Source of the DNA: Mimachlamys varia
Lineage: Eukaryota > Mollusca > Bivalvia > Pectinida > Pectinidae
DNA: 64,000 nucleotides
Assembly: GCA_947623455.1 (NCBI GenBank)
Contig: OX392534.1
Span: 9,124,001 to 9,188,000, forward strand
Direction: 5' to 3'
Positions 41,801 to 52,600 of this stretch are shown here, piece by piece. Position 1 is the stretch's first letter. Each line of letters starts with the position of its first letter. The position numbers and the translations under genes were made by a program. The notes under the pieces were generated by a model. It saw only the letters and a program-made list of their open reading frames with translations, was not told the origin of the DNA and did no database searches.

Positions 41801-44800
41801 GTATTGTGACATTCATGTTACAACAATTAACCGACAACTGTTATATTACAGAATGGGATTGTACATCGAGATCTGAAGCTGGAGAATATCGTGTTAGACC
41901 AGGAGGGCAGTGTTAAGGTAGGTGTTGTTAATTGGGTCCAAATTTACACAAGACCTATCCATTGTTGTCTTGTACATCGGTATTGTGTGTACGGTATTGT
42001 GTGTACGGTATTGTGTGTATGGTATTGTGTGTACGGTATTGTGTGTACGTTGTGATGTGTGGGACCAGCTGGTGATATACTCATCATTAGCCCGCAGAAT
42101 AATGCACTCACATACCCATTTGTCATCTACATAAACTTGTCGGCTAAATATTCATGTCTGAACATTTATGTATTCACAAAATATACTTACGGTAAAGATC
42201 TCTGACATGTTATAGCTATATAATGTTGATGTACATGTATCTGAAATACAAATCATTTTGTTAGCTTTGTATTTGAAAAAACAAAATAAGAAATGCTGAC
42301 AACTCATTTTTTGTGCAATAATTTAAAATCCAATATGTACTGCAATTATTGCCTAATTACCGAGTATGTGTATTTAAAACAAAAGCAACTTAATCAACAG
42401 AACACCTAAATTTGTAATTTTTCACACAAAAAACTGATGTCAACAGAATTTTGGAGATAATAAAAAAAGTCTAATGGAAATCAGCACAAAAATCTAAAGG
42501 CAAATACAAAAAAAAAGTGATTTTAAAATTCAAAGCAATATAATGGACCATTTGGGTTAAACCTTATTCTGCATGTGATTTGAAGATAAAATTGACTTGT
42601 CAAATGAAAGTGATTTGAACACATTGTACATGTGACTACAAAAGGTTGGATCTAATGGGTTGGCAAACGTGATGTTTATAGAAATTGAACACATTACCGC
42701 AAGTACCAAGTGTACATTTTAATCCAGGCTCTTAAGTGAAAGTTTTTTTTTTAAATATGGAATTGAAATACAGAGGGAAAAAATATGTTATATGCTGAAA
42801 GCATTTGACAGGTTTTATGTAAACAGCAGTGGTATTTGAGGGCACTTTGAGAGTAACAACTGGTTTGGTTGAAACAGCTTAATGATATGGGTGAAAGTGT
42901 CATCCTTTGGCACCAGTGTTTTCCCCACTTAAGTTTACATGTCAAAAGAATGTCATTGGTGTGTTATTGAAAGTGAATTATTTGCTGTTTTATTTCCAGA
43001 TCGCAGACTTCGGTTTGTCCAATTACTTCAGTGAGAATAAACTGTTGTCTACCTACTGTGGCAGTCCGCTGTACGCCTCGCCTGAAATCGTCAACGGCAA
43101 CCCTTATCATGGTCCCGAGGTATGCACCATGTATTTATTTTATAACCTCTGACAAACAACTGTTTATTATTTCCGAGTTCAACATCTTTTTGATCAACTT
43201 ACTTTGGCAAGAAAACTTAATTAACAAACTTAATATGTATACTACTCAAATAACAGACTTTACTTATTGGATTCGGTGCAGTTTCAATTTGTAAAAAATC
43301 AAATTAACTCTACAAAGGAAGTAAAATCAGGTTTAGAACAAAAACAAATCAAATTAGCTAGGCAGGTAATTACAACTTGACCTGAAGGTTAGGTAATGAT
43401 GACTTAAGATGGTGAGGGGGTGGCCTTGGGTTGACCTTGAGAATGTACACAAGCACTCGCATGTATTGGGAGATAAAATCGGAACATTTAGACATGTGTA
43501 CCCTATCTCCAACCTAAACTCTTTTTATCTGATCAAGACCCGTCATTTCCCAAAAGACATTATGTATTCTGACCCACTGGTCCCTGTAAACTGACAATGA
43601 TCAGTTTGGAGGTGTTTAGCACCCCAGGTGGAGGGGGTTTAAACAAAACCCATTGAAATCTCAAATCTCCGATCTTGCATGAGAAAAAAATTTAGCAGAA
43701 ATTTTTGTTTGCACAAATCTTTCTTTAATTAATGAAGTGTTTCGATATGGGCGATAAACATAGTAGATGGATCAGGTAACTTTGGAACGCTGTCTTTCAC
43801 ATGTACACTTACGTCATATGCTTGACTTGTTCACCCCATAAAACATTTTTGAACTCTTCCAATTCAAATGTTGGAATAGTTCATGAAACTTCCGAGTTAA
43901 TGTCTGACTTCATGTTAAAATACTCTGTTTACTCAATCACCCCTGCAGTTTCAGATTGAACTATTCCAACCTTTGAATTGGAAGAGTTCAAGTGTTTCCA
44001 TGGGTGAATTAGTTAATTAAGATACTCTACTATATCGATATGTTTACACAGGGTACTGTGACAGAGGCACACTTTGTATTAAGTAGAATATTTACATAAA
44101 ACTTGCTGAGACCTGGAGCCCGAGGATGTGACACACTAATGGGGAGAGAACAGTGATATTCTAACTACAGTTAAGTTCTATACTGGTGAAAGTTTAGAAT
44201 GGTAGACATTGTGACCCTAGAGTATCAGTTTCCTGTAAATATCTGAAGGCGACTTGACACATGTTGGTTCTGTATGGACAAACATCTCCAGTATCTAAAA
44301 TGGACAGAATATGAATTTATTTTAAATAAAATCTTTCTTGAGTTTAAATTTAAGGCACAAACATGGTGTTAGAATCAAGGTTATAATGACTTACGAGTGT
44401 AACAATATCTGCAATCCATGTTTGCTTTTATAATGTTAAAGAAAAAATGGAGTTGAGAGTTTGACAGAATTTGCTATGAAGGTAATGGTGTTTCATGCAA
44501 ATGATTCGTGTATATACTTGACTTGTAATGAACACGTTATCATTTAACTTGACTTGATGAAAGCAGTTCATGAACACTAGGTGACAGACTGGTGCAGTAT
44601 CTACTGCTTAAAGCCCGAGTTATACAGATAAGGCCATTCTCTGACTTATACTTTCTAAAATAGAAGTGTGGTTTATGTAGTTTCTCAGTGTTTAGGATAC
44701 AATCTTATCACAGAAAGTCTAGGTAGGAGCCAGGTAAACGTGACAGGTAGACCCCCCTCCCTGTCCTTACTCTAGAACAGGTAGCTATACACAGGGTATC

Positions 44801-47800
44801 TCTCATCAGTGAAATGGAATTCCTCTGAAATCATGTCAAACTGTGACGGGGGTTTACCTCCCAGAAAGCCCTCGGACATGCCTCGTGAGTAGATTAAAAT
44901 GTACACGATAACTTAATCTTCTCCTATTACAGCGTTTACAATGGCGAATTACATGACCCCCGAATTTTGAGCAAGGATCAAATAAGAAAAATAAAAAGTT
45001 AAAATGCAAGACTTTAGAACTTTTCATTTATTTTAAATTCTCTGATGCAATTTTTTACACAAACAGCTATTAAAGTGCAATAATAGTTGCAGTGTGTAGG
45101 TAATGGTGGTGATGAGTGATGTGATAAGGGGGCACCTGTTTCACATAGCTCGCACATATAACAAAGCTTAAACAGGCTTTCTCCTGATGAGATGCAGGTC
45201 TGAATTGATTTCAAGGATCTTTTATAATCCCAATGAAATAAACGAAAATTAAAAAAATGTGTATTTTTATCAAAATTTATCTATTCATGTCCTATCCTAT
45301 AACTTGTGTGTCTCTGTGTTTGGTGTGTATACATTGGCTAATATCCTTCTGTGTGTCGTCCTGCTGTAAACTAGAAACACTTAAATAGCATTCTTCAAGT
45401 TCATATTTTAAATTCACTTGGATTACAAGTACAAAAGGTTGACAGAGAAGATAGGAACAAACTTATGCTGCAGAAAGAGTACATTTTCATTTATTAGGAA
45501 AATTTATGTCCCTTAAAGAATGTTTGCAAGAAGACTTTAAAATTTATTTTGTTGAAAACACAATTAATTATAGCTGATGAAGTTATCTCAATATAGTAAA
45601 TTGCTGTGATGTCATTTAAATTCTTTTAAATAAAATTACAAGATAACAAAATGGAGAGGACTGACTAAGGGTGTGATGTAGGCCAGGTCCCTGGTGTGAT
45701 AAACAGTACCATTGATCTGTGTGAGTAGGGCTATACTTTAGGAGGGGAGGGGGATAATTGTGATTAATGTAGAACAGGTTTAACACAGCTGTCGAGGGCC
45801 TCCGGGACTACAGAAACCCATTAGGACACGATAAATCTGCCCATTATAGGGAGGTAACTACCAGCTCAATCTGCCATTTAAGGCACAATTTAATATTTTA
45901 TCATTATCAAATAACATTTAAAAAAAATTCAATTCATTCTTTGATGTTTAAATTGAGTGAATATTACCTGTTTCAATAATTAAAATATGGTTTTGTTTAA
46001 GGATATATCATATTTCTTACATTTATGAAATTTTAGGAAACTGAACCTCGTCTTTCTAATCCAGAACCCTGTGTTATCAAAAAGACCTATAGCAAGCTTA
46101 AGGTTGTACTTTTCAGGTTTTTATGTGAGTGACAAAAACCTTTCTTATCCAGAATACTGTGTACTTTTCTATGTCTTATGAAAAATTGTCTAATTCAGAA
46201 CTCTGTGTAAGCAAAATCTTAAGTTTACATTTCTAATGTCAGTGAAAAAAACTGTAATCCAGAATTTTGTGTAAGTATGATCTTCAGTAAGGTTACACTA
46301 TTTACATTAAATGAAAGTCTGTCTGGTTAGCTGAACATTTTGATCCCACATGATTTCCTGTTCAGACAGATTTCACACACTGAAGATATTTTTTAATAAG
46401 GACATTAAAAAGGACAAATTTTGTACATGGAGATAAGACCATTATAGTTTTTAATACCCAGACACTTTAACAGTCCTATACAGCAGTCTGATACTCTTAT
46501 TGATAGACTAATCCGCTTATAACAGACATCAAATATAATCGTTTGATATATATACCTCAGAATATCACCCATTGAATTATTAAACTATATTTAAGTTCAG
46601 AAATGTAAGCATGTTCATTGTACCTTGTTAAATAAGATATATTTGAATAACTAGAGTAAATTATCTGGTAAGTAAAATGTGACCATTTCTATAGGATTAC
46701 ATTAACAATATGTACCTACCACGCCAATTAAAATTAGGATTTTAGAATCTGTCTACCCCCTTCACCCTAACCCTATGTACCTGTATCTAACTCTAGCTGG
46801 CAACATCGTTAGTTACCTTCTCCACTTAACCACATCTCATGTAGTTACCTATACTACATGGCCTATTTTGAGTTCAGGCACCCTTGAATCATACTGTTAT
46901 CAAAGATACCTTGTGGCTCTACTTTTGTGCATTGCACAGTTACTGGGAAGATTGGGTCGTCTTCAAATACTCGGCCCGGCACTTCGGCCCCAGCCCTCGG
47001 CACTTGTGTCATTTGTAGAGGAATCAGTAACTATTGAAATTCAACAGGATGTTTTGTCTGGGTTGACATAAACATCACTATATACGTCTTACACTGCGCA
47101 GTTAATGTCCTCAATAAAATGTTTATTGAAAAACACGTCTGAAGATTTAATAGACATAGAAATAGACTGAATAGTCAGTTAAATCCTGAGGGAATGAGGA
47201 ATATAACTGCTAGTCGGGTACATAAAGTTCCCATTGATGATTTCGCTGATTCCAAAAGGACCTTGTGTATTTCTTTGATTGAATTCTGGAAATTAATTTT
47301 GTCAAAGAATTTTTTACGCAAGATAATTTGGATCGCTTTCTGAAACTTCATTTATGAAATCTAATAATGCAGTTTTTCGTTTCCGTTTATAATCTGGCCT
47401 CTATATATAGTAGTTTACTTCAGGAAATTTGATTTTATCTTGGAGCTGAAAACTCTCCTAAAATGGATATTTTTGTCACAGAAAAGGAAAAGTGACGCCA
47501 TTGTGGTTTAAAATTTGTTTGCAAAGATGCGATCAATCTTCCATCGTCAGAGAATTTTGATATCACCGAGATGTTAAATAGATTGAGCAAGGCGTTGTGA
47601 CACCTTGAACAGAAACATTACACACTCCATTACCTGGGAGATAATCTCCGTCACACACGACCTGGTCTAGTGTATCATCATTAAGTATCCATATAGAGAC
47701 GGCAGTAAATCGGTCAAATTATCAGACTTATATATCTCTATAAATGTCAGTAATTATAGCATCAATCAGGCCCCTAATCTGGATATTTACGTTGGTACAC

Positions 47801-49869
47801 AGAATCTGTTGTCCTCGGGGGATAAGACAATTCTTGTTTTATATTTTGTGGCTAAAACTAAAAAAAAATACACATTAAAATGGAAATCATTAGTCATTAT
47901 CAAAAAAAAAATGTTTGTTTAAAACAGGAAAAAATGTAAAAAGTTGTTTAGTCATATCGTGTGTCATTGACCTATAGGCTGGAGACCTGATGTCATTTCC
48001 TGCGGACCTCTTCACAAACAGACACATCACAACATATACAAATCTCTACACATTCTTCCAAATAATTAAAAAAAAAAAAAAAATTTTAAAGGTATTAAAG
48101 CTATTAAAATGTTTAATACATTACTCAACTTAGATCTACAAAATAATTGACATGTGTTGTTGTGGTACAGGTGTGTACATTGGTACAGGTGTGTACAGGT
48201 ATGTACATTGGTACAGGTGTGTATTGTAGTACAAGTGTGTACAGGTGTGTACAGTGGTACATGTGTGTATTGTAGTACAGGTGTGTACATTGGTACAGGT
48301 GTGTACAGTGGTACATGTGTGTACAGGTATGTACAGTAGTACAGGTGTGTTTATCTCGTTACTTACAGGTGTGTTTATCTCGTTACAGGTGGACTGCTGG
48401 AGCCTTGGAGTTGTCCTATATACACTGGTGTATGGAGCCATGCCTTTTGACAGTTCTGACTTCAAAGTTTTGAGAAAACAGATATCAAATGGGGATTATT
48501 ATGAACCTACAAACGCTGCAGGTTTGTAAAAAAAAACAATGATTCACAAATAGAACTAACATCTTAAACTTGATTTCATCAATCGAAGTACAGCCAACTT
48601 ATAAAGGGACTCTGAGACATGAAACGTTTTCTAAACAATGATTGCATGCTCAAGTGTTGTTGCATATAATTTAATATTTGGCATTATCACAAACATGTTG
48701 CAAAACTTGTTTTAACTAGTGACTCCTGCTGTCTGATTGAGACTTTTGTAAGTGTCTTGTTTCTACTCCCCTCACTGTTTTGTGTTACAGAATGTGCTGG
48801 GCTGATCCGCCACCTACTGACAGTGAACCCGGCCAAACGGGCAGGTATAAAGGACATACTAAACCATTGGTGGGTGAACCTCCATCACAACAAGACCCCA
48901 TGTGGGGCTCCTTACCCGAACCCCGACATCCTCAAACCTGTCACTCTGCGTCACAACCAAAGTTTGTCGTCAGACAGCGAAGGGGAAGTCGATATGAAAT
49001 CTGCAAAGCCATTGAAGAGCATTCTCAAAAAGCCATCGAGTGGCAGTACAAGCAGCAACAACAGTAGGTCGAGTGAGGACCCGTGTGATACAGCCTGTCG
49101 CGAATCAAAATGTCACGGCCCACTGCCATCTATGGAGGTCGGGGAAACTGCGTGTGTCAATGGCTATACAGACTCTATGACCATGCCAGAACAAGGACCA
49201 GAGGTGTTTTGTTCTGCTGCGGAAGGGGCAGAAAACTCCAGTGAAGAAATTAAAAAAGTGTTCGATTCCGAGAAGAAACCTGCCAGGGGAATTCTCAAAA
49301 GGAAGGGTAAATTCAGTGGAGGTGACAGTGGATGTGTTCTGAATGAGAATGGTGTGAAAAGTCCTGGCGAATCTGACACAAAGGAAAACACTTCCATGTC
49401 TTACAACCTGTCCGACATAGATCAGGTTCTACGTGGAGGGGAGAACACTGTCCCCAACTCACAGATCTGTCGCAACCAGGCATCAGACTTTGTACATAGC
49501 GGTGCTTCACACACAGACAATGGTGCATCCTACACACACACAGACAATGTCAGTGAGAGGTGTGTGACGGTGGTGCCTCGCCGGGGCATACTCAAACAGC
49601 CAGGGACCACTGACGCCAGAAAGAGGCTTAGTGCTTGTAGTATAGGGTCCAACTCCTCCGCAGAAATACTTGACTTTTCCTACGACAGTGGAGACGACCA
49701 GTATCTGAATCTGTCCAAGTTTGGTATTGTAACTTCCTCGGATGGAATCGATCACCTGGGTGGCTTCAATGCAGGCCTTGACCCTGGACCCAGTAGCAAT
49801 GGTTGTAGAACCAGAGGCGATTCAGGACATTTTGACCAAAGCAGACCCAACATTTGCCAAAATCTTTAG
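23630..49869 (+). CDS. NUAK1: NUAK-family AMPK-related Ser/Thr kinase, 7 coding exons, 620 aa
   Basis: This is a Ser/Thr protein kinase of the AMPK-related family, activated by LKB1; vertebrate NUAKs bind and phosphorylate the MYPT1-PP1beta myosin phosphatase. Exons 23630-23821, 31039-31159, 41215-41366, 41852-41917, 43000-43119, 48389-48521 and 48791-49869 join in phase to 1863 nt. Kinase landmarks: [11 protein letters not shown] before the G loop 46-GEGSYGKV-53, Lys68, Glu87, HRDLKLEN with Asp162, DFG 180-182, activation-loop Thr195 in [14 protein letters not shown] (the LKB1 site), and the domain ends near HWWVN at 287-291. The tail carries SILKK (338-342), GILKR (428-432) and GILKQ (527-531), the motif used by NUAK1 to dock PP1. 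Human NUAK1 has 661 aa and NUAK2 628. Invertebrates usually have one NUAK, so the 1/2 label is nominal. The ATG has context GACCATGC and no upstream in-frame ATG nearby. Confidence 0.95.
23822..31038 (+). other. NUAK intron 1 (7.2 kb)
   Basis: It separates the G loop from the catalytic Lys. The only clear structure is the 29-bp array at 25441-25795. The rest is AT-rich, with short chance frames and no RNA gene or element that I could bound. Confidence 0.65.
25441..25795. repeat. 29-bp tandem array, about 12 copies
   Basis: The unit is AGTAACAATACTGTCATGGG plus TCCAGACCT, and most copies are identical. Both flanks carry a partial copy fused to CCAGAGGACACCTCCCCTTA (about 25420 and 25796), so the array grew inside a direct repeat. 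It lies in NUAK intron 1. Confidence 0.95.
31039..31159 (+). CDS. NUAK1: NUAK coding exon 2 (catalytic Lys, alpha C)
   Basis: It encodes [17 protein letters not shown], then [20 protein letters not shown]. Lys68 and Glu87 form the kinase salt bridge. The acceptor is ATTTTCAG|GTG and the donor GAAG|GTAAGG, ending one base into a codon. Confidence 0.95.
38227..38352. repeat. 15-bp tandem array (GAGAGGTTACACTTG), about 8-9 copies
   Basis: Units alternate between GAGAGGTTACACTTG and GAGAGGTTATACTTG. Since 15 is a multiple of three, repetitive Ser/Thr/Pro frames appear on the minus strand, but these are repeat translations. Confidence 0.9.
39358..39440. repeat. 42-bp tandem duplication
   Basis: TCACGGTATCCCTGTCCATC followed by ATAGGTACAAGTTATCAGGT is present twice, differing by one base. 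It looks like a recent small duplication. Confidence 0.85.
41215..41366 (+). CDS. NUAK1: NUAK coding exon 3 (hinge and helix E)
   Basis: It encodes [20 protein letters not shown], then [20 protein letters not shown] and [11 protein letters not shown], matching [24 protein letters not shown] of NUAK1 over the hinge. The acceptor is TATTTCAG|TG and the donor CAG|GTACGT. Confidence 0.95.
41505..41775. repeat. 27-bp G-rich minisatellite, about 10 copies
   Basis: The unit is TGTGTGTTGGGGGAGGGGGT plus AGCTGTG or AGGTGTG. It lies in the 485-bp intron between NUAK exons 3 and 4. GGGGGAGGGGG in every unit gives strong G-quadruplex potential on the transcribed RNA. Minus-strand Pro/Thr/His frames are repeat translations. 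Confidence 0.92.
41852..41917 (+). CDS. NUAK1: NUAK coding exon 4 (catalytic loop)
   Basis: It encodes 22 residues, [20 protein letters not shown] then [10 protein letters not shown] is the catalytic loop, with Asp162 as the catalytic base and Asn167 as metal ligand. The acceptor is ATATTACAG|AAT and the donor AAG|GTAGGT. Confidence 0.95.
41918..42999 (+). other. NUAK intron 4
   Basis: Apart from the 14-bp array at its start, this is AT-rich intron sequence with no recognisable feature. Confidence 0.6.
41976..42052. repeat. 14-bp tandem array (GTATTGTGTGTACG)
   Basis: About five copies lie just after NUAK exon 4, in intron 4. It is a simple short minisatellite. Confidence 0.85.
43000..43119 (+). 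CDS. NUAK1: NUAK coding exon 5 (DFG to activation loop)
   Basis: It encodes [16 protein letters not shown], then [20 protein letters not shown]. It contains DFG and the T loop with Thr195, the expected LKB1 target. SPE replaces the usual APE, as in NUAKs. The acceptor is TATTTCCAG|ATC and the donor GAG|GTATGC. Confidence 0.95.
43830..44008. mobile_element. 179-bp foldback/MITE with long inverted repeats
   Basis: The arms are about 53 bp. The left runs from TTCACCCCATAAAACATTTT through GAACTCTTCCAATTCAAATG and TTGGAATAGTTCA. The inverted right arm has GAACTCTTCCAATTCAAAGG at the same place. The loop is about 70 bp. No clear target duplication is seen, so the class is open. Confidence 0.7.
48165..48388 (+). 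repeat. GTGTGTACAG minisatellite with duplicated splice acceptor
   Basis: Variants of GTACAGGTGTGTACATTG repeat up to the exon 6 acceptor. At the exon side GTGTGTTTATCTCGTTACTTACAG-like and GTGTGTTTATCTCGTTACAG segments follow each other, giving two acceptors 20 bp apart (AG at 48367-48368 and 48387-48388). Only the second keeps the kinase frame. Confidence 0.8.
48389..48521 (+). CDS. NUAK1: NUAK coding exon 6 (helix F region)
   Basis: It encodes [20 protein letters not shown], then [20 protein letters not shown] and TNAA. The acceptor is CTCGTTACAG|GTG, preceded 20 bp upstream by a duplicate TTACTTACAG. The donor is GCAG|GTTTGT, a non-optimal sequence. Confidence 0.95.
48791..49869 (+). CDS. 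NUAK1: NUAK coding exon 7 (kinase end, GILK tail, stop)
   Basis: The large last exon encodes residues 262 (split) to 620. [20 protein letters not shown] and [10 protein letters not shown] close the kinase domain. A long Ser-rich, probably disordered tail follows, with three basic ILK motifs and a conserved-looking patch [20 protein letters not shown]. The acceptor is TGTGTTACAG|AATG; the stop TAG is at 49867-49869. The family shares little of the tail beyond the ILK motifs. Confidence 0.94.
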
Positions 49870-50985
49870 CCTGGGTCCTGTTAGAGACCTGTAACAGACT
49901 TGTATGGTGTTTGGGTACAGATACATAAGTATCTCGTCACCCTATACATTATAACATTACAACAATCCGTACATGTTTAAATTGGACATCTTTTGTGATG
50001 TATGGGCCTTTTTTCGCCAGCTAGAATCTTTTGGTTATTATTTGGTTTTAGCAGTCCAGTGGCTACCTTAGTTACTGTGGGATGTATGTAATTGTTTCGG
50101 TGCTTAAAAGTATTACTTTCGTACATTAATTTGCAGTTATAGCTATTAGCAGTAATAGCTAATTTCATGGCTGTTGTTTAAGGGGTAGCATTATAGGAGG
50201 TACAACTCCACAAAGCCATCACAGCTATGACGTATAATGCAAGTTCTAGTCTATATTTAGATTGGTCATATAAACTGTTGCTCATCCACGCAAGAAGAAC
50301 GCAATGTTTGGTGCTCTGAGATGATGGTTTTGCCATGGTGTTTTTGTCATGATCTCATTTTCGATAGCAGTCCAACTGCAGTAAGCACATTTATTTTTTC
50401 CAGAACTGTTATGTAGAACAAACTCTGAACTTCCGCTTTGTGGCAGTAATTTCCTTCAGACAAGATAGCTGGTTTATCGATTGGATACACATAAACCATC
50501 AAAATTTCAAGCAAGGAAGCTTACAGATTTGAAGAAATTTGTCTGAAGTGTTGAAAGCATTTTAATCCACTTGAGACTTTGCTCTACATAACAGTTCGGC
50601 AGTCTTGTCTTATTATGTAATATTTCGACATTTCTGTTCAGTACTGATTCCTGTAAGGGAGAAGAGATGTATATTATATGTTCGCTTTTGTTCAGAAAAT
50701 TCCTATTACTATAAGTATGTGTGAATTTTTGTATTTATTTATAAAGTAGTATTTACGCTTTAAGTTACATGTGTGTGTTCTAGTACATGAGAGGGACCAT
50801 TATGTGTACCAGTCAGCATTTCCAGTAGATAACTTTCACTTTACCTGTAGTTAACATTATAATGCTATTGTGATATTCCCACAAGCCACTTTCATGATGC
50901 CAAAATTGTATCAATGTCTATTTAATGTAAATGTTGAAAACATGGGTGATATTTGTAAATAAAAATTTTGGCTGTAGTCCCAAAT
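49870..50985 (+). other. NUAK1: Probable NUAK 3' UTR
   Basis: Non-coding AT-rich sequence runs from the stop codon to the first good poly(A) signal at 50958. Frames in it are short and unrelated to known proteins. Confidence 0.5.
50958..50963 (+). terminator. NUAK1: Candidate poly(A) signal of NUAK (AATAAA)
   Basis: AATAAA lies about 1.1 kb after the stop, followed by TTTTGGCTGTAG. It is the first canonical signal I found on this strand after the stop; a later AATAAA exists near 52171. Chosen by position only. Confidence 0.4.
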
Positions 50986-51394
50986 CTTTAAACATGAACA
51001 CAGTCAGGACACAAACAAGTCCAAGATCAGTCTACAAATTACGGTTTATTTGGCAATGTTCAAAATGTGAACTTGTGAAAGCATTTATTATCAGATTTTT
51101 GAAAGTTTATAGATATTTTAAGTCTATGAATGCTCAAATCATTGTCGTTATATAATTATTCTTACTCTGAACAGGAGTGTACAAAGAGTCTCAACATTAA
51201 AAGTGTCTAGAATACTTTGTGTGATGTCCAGATGTGTTCGCATGTTTATTGTCTGTGTGTGTTTAAGGTTTGTGTTGATGTCCCTGTCAGTGTCGGACAG
51301 TCAAGGTTTACATTCAAGGTCATTGTGACTGTGTATATTACTCTGTCAATGTCGGCAAAGTGAATGTTTCTGTCAAGGTCAAGGTGAACATTTA

Positions 51395-51650
51395 CTGAAT
51401 ATCAAGGTCAGCACATTAAATGTTTCTTGACTGTCAAGGTGATTTTAACCGAATGTCAAGGTCAGCAGAGAGACATTTCTTGTCTGTCAAGGTCAATGTT
51501 AACATTAACTGAATGTCAAGGTCAGCAGAGAGATATTTCTTTTCTGTCAAGGTCAAGGTTGACATTAACTGAATGTCAAGGTCAGCAGAGTGATATTTCT
51601 GGTCTGTCAAGGTCAACGTTTACTGAATGCCAAGGTCAGCTTTGACAGTT
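51395..51650. repeat. 60-bp tandem repeat, about 4 copies
   Basis: The unit contains TGAATGTCAAGGTCAGCAGA, GAGACATTTCTTGTCTGTCA and AGGTCAATGTTAACATTAAC. Shorter GTCAAGGT phrases extend upstream to about 51300, suggesting it grew from a smaller motif. It lies downstream of NUAK. Confidence 0.88.
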
Positions 51651-52209
51651 GTGTGTCTAGTAAAGACATTGTAGATATAGCTCTTAGTGCTTCCAAAGTG
51701 TTTTGTCCTTAATGTATTACAAGTGTGTTGTATAAATGTGTGTTAAATGTGTGCTATATATGTACTGCAGGTGTGTATCATACAGTAAATGTGTTTGTGT
51801 GTGTGATTCACTGAACATGAATGACTGGATTCCATGAAAGTTGAGTTTAAAAGAATCAAAATCAGACCAAATATTACGAAAAATAATTTAACAAAGAATT
51901 GCAAATGTTCCATAAAACAGCTATAAAATCCAAAATGACTTTGTGGTACATTTATTGTTTCTATTTGACATGATTAATAATGATCCCAGAAGTTGGAGAG
52001 ATTGTTTGGTAATGAATGAGTGTACGGGCTTAATTGTATTGAAGCCAACATTTAAAGTTTTGTGCAGTAATTCCATATTATATTTGTCCCAAATATTTCC
52101 TTAAATAATAGAAATTCCTTAAATGTCATCTATCATTTAATTTATTGATAAGTAAAACTATCACAAACGAAATAAAACAACAAATCTTACGTCTCTTTTG
52201 TGTTATCTG

Positions 52210-52600
52210 TTGTTAGGTCACCTGAGCAGAGCTTATAGTGACCTATTGCCATTGTGTTTCTTCTGTCAACATGTGTTGTGTGTCAACCGACGTCCTTCAT
52301 CAACTTTTCACATTTTCAACTTCTCAAGAACAACTGAATTGATTTCAACCAAGCTTGGCAAAAAGCATCCCCATAAAAAGCCGCGTCAAGTTTGTGAACA
52401 AAATTATGAAGCTCCTTTAGGGCCCAAAAAAGGGGGAAAGGGGTAAAATTGGGTAAATCTTCAAAAACCTTCTTCTCTTGAACCAACGGCCAGATTAACT
52501 TCATATTTGATATTGAGGGGCCTTAGGGCAACGTCTACAAAGTTTATGAATGAAAAAAAAATCTTCCCCAACCTTAAACCAAAGAAACTAGCCTGGTCTA
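52210..52600 (+). mobile_element. Hairpin-started interspersed repeat (bivalve type)
   Basis: The start AGGTCACCTGAGCAGAGCTT followed by ATAGTGACCT can fold on itself (GGTCAC with GTGACC). The body has GATTTCAACCAAGCTTGGCA, AAGCTCCTTTAGGGCCCAAA and TATTGAGGGGCCTTAGGGCA, phrases typical of a high-copy non-coding bivalve repeat known from general experience. There is no transposase frame. The 3' end is approximate. Confidence 0.6.

Larger units (their letters stand above)
43120..48388 (+). other. NUAK intron 5 (5.3 kb)
   Basis: It holds a 179-bp inverted-repeat element (43830-44008), a poly(A) run near 48068, and the GTGTGTACAG minisatellite directly before exon 6. The stretch 44010-48060 shows no gene or bounded repeat. 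Confidence 0.6.

Noticed and set aside
41382..41837. Pro/Thr/His repeat frames on the minus strand
   Set aside because: Translations of the 27-bp G-rich minisatellite within a NUAK intron.
48066..48465. Cys/Thr/His-rich minus-strand frames
   Set aside because: Translations of the GTGTGTACAG minisatellite before NUAK exon 6.
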